Below are positions 6,485 to 9,658 of a stretch of DNA of 9,658 bases, one piece after another (the first letter of the stretch is position 1; each line of letters opens with the position of its first letter). A program made the position numbers and the translations under genes. The DNA comes from Clostridia bacterium. GTDB taxonomy: Bacteria; Bacillota; Clostridia; Christensenellales; Aristaeellaceae. Location of the stretch: positions 1-9,658 of the forward strand of contig JAFZLE010000179.1 of NCBI GenBank assembly GCA_017551645.1, written 5' to 3'. The notes below the pieces were generated by a model. It was not told where the DNA came from, did no database searches, and worked only from the letters and a program-made list of their open reading frames with translations.

Positions 6485-6883
6485 TTACCAAATGTAAGCC
6501 AGCACTTCGCCGCCGATATTGGCCTGGCGAGCCTGCTTATCTATCATCAGACCCTGGGAGGTGGAGATGATGGCGATACCCAGACCGCCCAGCACCTTCG
6601 GGATCTCTTCGCTTCTGGCGTACACGCGCAGACCGGGCTTGCTTATGCGCTTAAGACCCTTAATTACGCTTTCCTTACCTTCGGCGTACTTAAGACCGAT
6701 CTTGATCTGACCCTGCAGGCCGTCCTCAACAACCTCGAAGCTCTTTATGTAGCCTTCGTCAAGCAGGATCTTGGCAATGCCCTTTTTGATGTTGGACGCC
6801 GGTACAAGCACTTCGTCGTGCTTGGCAATCAGACCGTTACGGATTCTGGTAAGCATATCCGCGATGGGATCGTTTACTAACAT
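6485..6883 (-). CDS. rpsH: 30S ribosomal protein S8
   Basis: S8 is a primary binder of the 16S rRNA central domain. The 132-residue product starts [17 protein letters not shown] and carries the C-terminal signature [13 protein letters not shown] (107-119), ending GGEVLAYIW; the length is exactly typical. The start is ATG 6883 with AAGGAGG at 6897-6891, 7 nt upstream. The open frame extends to 6997, but that extra part runs through the rpsZ coding region in another frame and is not translated into any S8 sequence. In E. coli S8 represses the spc operon by binding its mRNA; no comparable hairpin was recognised in this window by eye. Confidence 0.98.
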   Translation of the reverse strand: MLVNDPIADMLTRIRNGLIAKHDEVLVPASNIKKGIAKILLDEGYIKSFEVVEDGLQGQIKIGLKYAEGKESVIKGLKRISKPGLRVYARSEEIPKVLGGLGIAIISTSQGLMIDKQARQANIGGEVLAYIW

Positions 6884-6902
6884 TGTTGAACCTCCTTGAC
6901 GA

Positions 6903-7088
6903 TTACCAGCTGGCCTTTCTGACTCCGGGAATCTCGCCCTTGTAGGCAAGATTGCGGAAGCAGACGCGGCACACGCCGTACTTGCGGAGCACCGCATGGG
7001 GACGACCGCAGATGCGGCAGCGGGTATAGGCGCGGGTAGAGAACTTGGGTTCCCTGGCCTGCTTTATTTTAAGGCTAGTCTTTGCCAC
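6903..7088 (-). CDS. rpsZ: 30S ribosomal protein S14, zinc-binding type Z, GTG start
   Basis: S14 sits in the 30S head. This 61-residue protein is the short zinc form: C24 and C27 (CRICG) and C40 and C43 (CRVC) make the four-cysteine site, and the end PGVRKASW is diagnostic. The longer, zinc-free form of about 89 residues has none of these cysteines. The start is GTG at 7088, giving (M)AKTSLKIKQ, with AAGGAGG at 7103-7097, 8 nt upstream; there is no competing ATG. rplE ends 17 nt upstream and rpsH begins 19 nt downstream. The symbol rpsN is also used for this gene in many genomes. Confidence 0.97.
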   Translation of the reverse strand: MAKTSLKIKQAREPKFSTRAYTRCRICGRPHAVLRKYGVCRVCFRNLAYKGEIPGVRKASW

Positions 7089-7105
7089 GCTTACTTCCTC
7101 CTTCT

Positions 7106-7645
7106 TTACGCCTGGAACGGCATGCCCAGCTGGGCCAAAAGTTCCTTCGCTTCCTCGTCGGTGTTGGCGGTGGTGACGAAAATCATCTCCATGCCGCGGA
7201 TCTTGTCCACCTTATCGTACTCGATCTCGGGGAAGATCAGCTGTTCGCGAACGCCCAGGGCGTAGTTGCCCCTGCCGTCGAACGCCTTGGCGGAAACGCC
7301 TCTGAAGTCGCGCATACGGGGCAGCACGATGGAAATAAGCTTGTCAGCGAACTCGTACATGCGGTCCTGACGCAGGGTGACTTTGGCACCTACGTTCATG
7401 CCGGCGCGGACTTTGAAGTTCGCGATGGACTTCTTGGCTTTGGTCACCAGGGGCTTCTGGCCGGAAATGGTGGCCAGCTCGTTCACCGCGGTCTCCAGCG
7501 CCTTGGCGTTGTCCTTGCAGTCGCCCAGACCCATGTTGATCACGATCTTCTCCAGGCGGGGCACCTGCATCACGTTCTTATAACCGAACTTCTGCGTAAG
7601 AGCGGGAATGACTTCGCTTTTATACTTTTCCTGCAGCCTTGTCAT
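7106..7645 (-). CDS. rplE: 50S ribosomal protein L5
   Basis: L5 binds 5S rRNA and contacts the P-site tRNA and the 30S head. The 179-residue product has the signature [16 protein letters not shown] (31-46), then SGQKP (61-65), [16 protein letters not shown] (77-92), [16 protein letters not shown] (113-128) and [15 protein letters not shown] (138-152). The length is canonical (178-180). The ATG at 7645 lies 19 nt after rplX with GAGAGGAGGAT in the gap. In E. coli the rplX-rplE junction carries the S8 repressor site; here this gap is short and shows no obvious stem. rpsZ follows after 17 nt. Confidence 0.98.
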   Translation of the reverse strand: MTRLQEKYKSEVIPALTQKFGYKNVMQVPRLEKIVINMGLGDCKDNAKALETAVNELATISGQKPLVTKAKKSIANFKVRAGMNVGAKVTLRQDRMYEFADKLISIVLPRMRDFRGVSAKAFDGRGNYALGVREQLIFPEIEYDKVDKIRGMEMIFVTTANTDEEAKELLAQLGMPFQA

Positions 7646-7664
7646 GTTTATATCCTCCTCTCAC

Positions 7665-8003
7665 TTACTTGATGGTGGCGCCGCACTTCTTGCATACGCG
7701 CACCTTTTCGGGCTTCTGGCCTTCGCGCTCAATGAACTTGTGCGCGAGGCGGGTGGCCTTCTTGCAGGAGGGGCATACCAGCATGACCTTGCTGGCGGGG
7801 ATGGGGGCTTCCTTGTCGACGATGCCGCCGGGCATGCCCTGTCCCCTGGGCTTCTGGTGCTTCTTCACCATCGCCACGCCTTCCACGACGATCCTGCCGT
7901 TGGAAGGATACGCCTTCTGGATCTTGCCCTGCTTGCCCTTGTCTTTACCGGAGATAACGACTACGGTATCGCCGGTCTTTACACCGAGTTTCGTAATAGC
8001 CAT
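7665..8003 (-). CDS. rplX: 50S ribosomal protein L24, four-cysteine form
   Basis: L24 is an assembly-initiating 50S protein with an N-terminal KOW domain. The 112-residue product shows the KOW motif at about 8-35 (KTGDTVVVISGKDKGKQGKI) and the conserved EGVAMVKKHQKPRGQGMPGGIV region (41-62). The C-terminal part has two CxxC pairs, C77/C80 (CPSC) and C104/C107 (CKKC), which look like a zinc ribbon; the B. subtilis form lacks these cysteines while other bacterial lineages keep them. The ATG at 8003 lies 15 nt after rplN with TAGGAGGA in the gap. rplE follows after 19 nt. Confidence 0.98.
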   Translation of the reverse strand: MAITKLGVKTGDTVVVISGKDKGKQGKIQKAYPSNGRIVVEGVAMVKKHQKPRGQGMPGGIVDKEAPIPASKVMLVCPSCKKATRLAHKFIEREGQKPEKVRVCKKCGATIK

Positions 8004-8018
8004 AGTGTCGTCCTCCTA

Positions 8019-8387
8019 TTAAAGTACTTCGGGGGCCAGCGAAACGATTTTCATGTAATCCTTTTCGCGAAGCTCTCTGGCTACGGGCCCAAAGATACGG
8101 GTGCCCTTGGGCTGTTTCTGGGAATCTATAATGACCGCGGCATTGTCGTCAAAGCGGATGTAGCTGCCGTCGGGACGACGATACTGCTTCTTGGTGCGGA
8201 CGATAACGGCCTTAACAACCTCGCCCTTTTTCACGGCTCCGCCGGGCTGCGCGCTCTTTACGGAAGCGACGATGATGTCGCCTACGCTGCCGCTCTGACG
8301 GAAGGAGCCGCCCAGTACGCGGAAGCACATGATCTCCTTGGCTCCGCTGTTATCTGCAACCTTTAATCTGGTTTGCGGCTGAATCAT
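8019..8387 (-). CDS. rplN: 50S ribosomal protein L14
   Basis: L14 lies at the subunit interface and forms bridges with the 30S subunit; it is also the docking site of the silencing factor RsfS in bacteria. The 122-residue product has exactly the canonical length. It starts [17 protein letters not shown] and carries the signatures [13 protein letters not shown] (75-87) and [13 protein letters not shown] (95-107). The ATG at 8387 follows rpsQ by 18 nt with CAGGAGGAA upstream. It is among the most conserved proteins in the window and shows nothing unusual. Confidence 0.98.
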   Translation of the reverse strand: MIQPQTRLKVADNSGAKEIMCFRVLGGSFRQSGSVGDIIVASVKSAQPGGAVKKGEVVKAVIVRTKKQYRRPDGSYIRFDDNAAVIIDSQKQPKGTRIFGPVARELREKDYMKIVSLAPEVL

Positions 8388-8405
8388 AGCGAGTTCCTCC
8401 TGCTC

Positions 8406-8666
8406 TTACTTCGCCTTTTCGACGATCTCTACCAGTCTCCAGTGCTTTTCCTTGGAGAGGGGTCTGGTTTCCATCACGCGCACGGTATCGCCTACGCCGC
8501 ACTCATTGTTCTCGTCGTGAGCCTTGAGCTTGGTGGTGCGGTTCATGATCTTGCCATACAGCGGATGCTTTACACGGGTGCGGATCGCGACCACGATGGT
8601 CTTGTCCATCTTGTCGGACACTACTACGCCGACGCGCTCTTTGCGCATGCCTCTTTGTTCGGACAT
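8406..8666 (-). CDS. rpsQ: 30S ribosomal protein S17
   Basis: S17 is a primary 16S rRNA binder with an OB fold, placed low on the 30S body. The 86-residue product has [14 protein letters not shown] (13-26), KHPLYGKIM (33-41), the loop [12 protein letters not shown] (49-60) and [21 protein letters not shown] at the end. The length is typical (80-90). The ATG at 8666 follows rpmC by 14 nt with GGGAGGA in the gap. An internal ATG seven codons in ([10 protein letters not shown]) also matches an S17 N-terminus, but the ribosome-binding site favours the first start. Confidence 0.97.
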   Translation of the reverse strand: MSEQRGMRKERVGVVVSDKMDKTIVVAIRTRVKHPLYGKIMNRTTKLKAHDENNECGVGDTVRVMETRPLSKEKHWRLVEIVEKAK

Positions 8667-8680
8667 CTGTTTTTCCTCCC

Positions 8681-8887
8681 TCAGTTCTTAGTCAGTTCGC
8701 GCTGGCTGAGAACGGTCTTGATGCGGGCTATGTCCTTTTTGCAGGCACGTACCGCCGCCGTGTTCTGGAGCTGACCGGTGGCCAGCTGGAAGCGCAGGTT
8801 GAACAGCTCGCTCTTTTTGTTCTTGAGTTCGGTGTCGAGCTCCTGAGTGGTCTTGTCCTTAAGAGTAGTCATAATGTTGTTTTTCAT
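8681..8887 (-). CDS. rpmC: 50S ribosomal protein L29
   Basis: L29 is a small two-helix protein at the polypeptide exit tunnel, near the sites where trigger factor and the signal recognition particle dock. The 68-residue product has the family core [28 protein letters not shown] (15-42) and the basic second helix [19 protein letters not shown] (47-65). The start at 8887 forms an ATGA overlap with the rplP stop, which suggests coupling; upstream complementarity is weak (GGTGAAGAG). A second ATG five codons later (MTTLKDK) would give a more usual length but has no ribosome-binding site, so the first is preferred, with moderate certainty. Confidence 0.95.
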   Translation of the reverse strand: MKNNIMTTLKDKTTQELDTELKNKKSELFNLRFQLATGQLQNTAAVRACKKDIARIKTVLSQRELTKN

Positions 8888-9315
8888 TGCTCTTCACCGC
8901 CCGCCTGTGTGTCCTTGGAAATGATCTTGGTTTTGATGGGGAGCTTGTGGCCGGCCAGGCGCAGAGCTTCCTTGGCCAGACCTTCGTCGATGCCGCCCAT
9001 CTCGAAGAGTACTCGGCCGGGCTTGACCACGGCCACCCAGTACTCGGGGGCGCCTTTACCGGAACCCATGCGGGTCTCGGCGGGCTTGGCGGTTACGGGC
9101 TTGTCCGGGAAGATCTTGATCCAGACGTTGCCGCCGCGCTTGGTGGTACGCGTCATGGTCTGACGGGCCGCCTCAATCTGATTGGAGGTGATCCAGCCGG
9201 GCTGAAGCGCCACAAGACCATATTCACCGTACGCCAGGAAATTGCCCCTCTGGGCCTTTCCCTTCATGCGACCGCGCTGCTGCTTGCGGTGCATAACTCT
9301 CTTGGGCATCAGCAT
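8884..9315 (-). CDS. rplP: 50S ribosomal protein L16
   Basis: L16 sits near the A-site tRNA elbow and helps shape the peptidyl-transferase centre and its tRNA contacts. The 143-residue product starts [21 protein letters not shown], with the signature [17 protein letters not shown] (59-75) and [20 protein letters not shown] (82-101). The length is canonical (about 137-145). The ATG at 9315 lies 3 nt after the rpsC stop, with AAGGAGG at 9332-9326 inside the rpsC end; a second ATG two codons later gives MPKRV but is farther from the site. The 3' end overlaps rpmC by 4 nt. Confidence 0.98.
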   Translation of the reverse strand: MLMPKRVMHRKQQRGRMKGKAQRGNFLAYGEYGLVALQPGWITSNQIEAARQTMTRTTKRGGNVWIKIFPDKPVTAKPAETRMGSGKGAPEYWVAVVKPGRVLFEMGGIDEGLAKEALRLAGHKLPIKTKIISKDTQAGGEEQ

Positions 9316-9318
9316 AGC

Positions 9319-9658
9319 TTATTTGCCTCCTTCCTGAGTGTTGGTGTTGACGGGGCGATTCTCCCTGGGAGCCCTGGGACCGCGGTCGCGGAAGTCTCTG
9401 CCCTCGCGGCCTTCGCGGCGGTTGCCGGTGGCCTTGACGGAGCGGGGAGCGTAACCCTTGCCCAGGAACTGTCCCTTGTAGACCCAGACTTTGACGCCGA
9501 TGCGGCCGTAGGTGGTATGCGCCTCCGCGAAGCCGTAATCGATGTTGGCCCTTAAGGTCTGCAGCGGGATGGAACCCTCGTGATATCCTTCGCTTCTGGC
9601 GATGTCCGCGCCGCCCAGACGACCGGATACGGTGGTCTTGATGCCCTGCGCGCCCGCC
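9319..9658 (-). CDS. rpsC: 30S ribosomal protein S3, C-terminal part (5' end beyond window)
   Basis: The window's right edge cuts this gene; the last 112 codons and the TAA at 9321-9319 are visible, with no start in view. The visible part is the C-terminal S3 domain: [41 protein letters not shown] and [12 protein letters not shown]3 lies at the mRNA entry tunnel of the 30S head and helps unwind mRNA structure. After the last conserved segment the protein continues as a 35-residue tail (9322-9426) with nine arginines and many glycines, probably disordered and RNA-binding. The stop is 3 nt before the rplP start, and the ribosome-binding site of rplP lies inside the tail's last codons. Confidence 0.97.
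   Translation of the reverse strand, partial: AGAQGIKTTVSGRLGGADIARSEGYHEGSIPLQTLRANIDYGFAEAHTTYGRIGVKVWVYKGQFLGKGYAPRSVKATGNRREGREGRDFRDRGPRAPRENRPVNTNTQEGGK

Noticed and set aside
6884..6997. N-terminal extension of S8
   Set aside because: The extra frame lies in the rpsZ coding region, does not resemble any S8, and the AAGGAGG at 6897-6891 fixes the start at 6883.
7646..7664. S8-type repressor site at the rplX-rplE junction
   Set aside because: The 19-nt gap is mostly the ribosome-binding site of rplE, and no stem resembling the 16S S8 site was visible by eye. A covariance search with an S8-leader model would be decisive.
7608..8366. Long plus-strand open frame opposite rplX and rplN
   Set aside because: Same reason: both genes on the minus strand are full-length and canonical; the antisense translation shows no known fold.
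8887..9555. Long plus-strand open frame opposite rplP and rpsC
   Set aside because: It is a shadow of two unmistakable ribosomal genes, with no family resemblance and no start signal.
1..9658. Mobile elements, CRISPR arrays, tRNA or rRNA genes, phage or defence genes
   Set aside because: No direct-repeat arrays, transposase motifs, long inverted-repeat ends or RNA-gene landmarks were seen; coding density and gene content are those of a conserved core locus.

Overview
This window is almost entirely one housekeeping cluster: the S10-spc ribosomal-protein operon of a Gram-positive-type bacterium, read on the minus strand from the right edge (rpsC) down to rpmJ near position 1068. The order is rpsC-rplP-rpmC-rpsQ-rplN-rplX-rplE-rpsZ-rpsH-rplF-rplR-rpsE-rpmD-rplO-secY-adk-map-(KOW gene)-infA-rpmJ. 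A small KOW gene between map and infA, a zinc-type short S14, adenylate kinase with a four-cysteine lid, and strong AAGGAGG ribosome-binding sites before most genes all point to Firmicutes (Bacillota). The G+C-rich coding sequence suggests a G+C-rich member of the Clostridia. The exact lineage cannot be fixed from this sequence alone.

Layout. Positions 1-888 (plus strand) hold the 3' part of a NodB-type polysaccharide deacetylase carrying a C-terminal peptidoglycan-binding domain; its start lies left of the window. Positions 889-1067 are a short convergent gap with two stem-loop terminators: one serves the deacetylase (and probably works both ways), the other sits 5 nt after the rpmJ stop. 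Positions 1068-9658 (minus strand) are the ribosomal/secretion/initiation operon. Its genes are separated by 1-23 nt or overlap by 4, 8 or 22 nt, with no internal gap large enough for an obvious promoter. The operon promoter must lie right of the window, upstream of the unseen first genes of the S10 cluster.

How the genes work together. The ribosomal proteins supply both subunits. SecY is the channel for co-translational export. Adk balances adenine nucleotides. Map removes initiator methionine from new proteins. IF-1 acts in initiation, and L36 completes the large subunit. Spacing implies extensive translational coupling (rplP/rpmC, rpmD/rplO, rplO/secY, adk/map, map/KOW, KOW/infA).

I found no previously undescribed system here. 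The points most worth a second look are: the operon ends at a terminator after rpmJ instead of continuing into rpsM-rpsK-rpoA-rplQ as in many Firmicutes; the overlapping map/KOW/infA junctions with a TTG-started infA; an arginine-rich S3 tail; and a deacetylase with a divergent catalytic motif.
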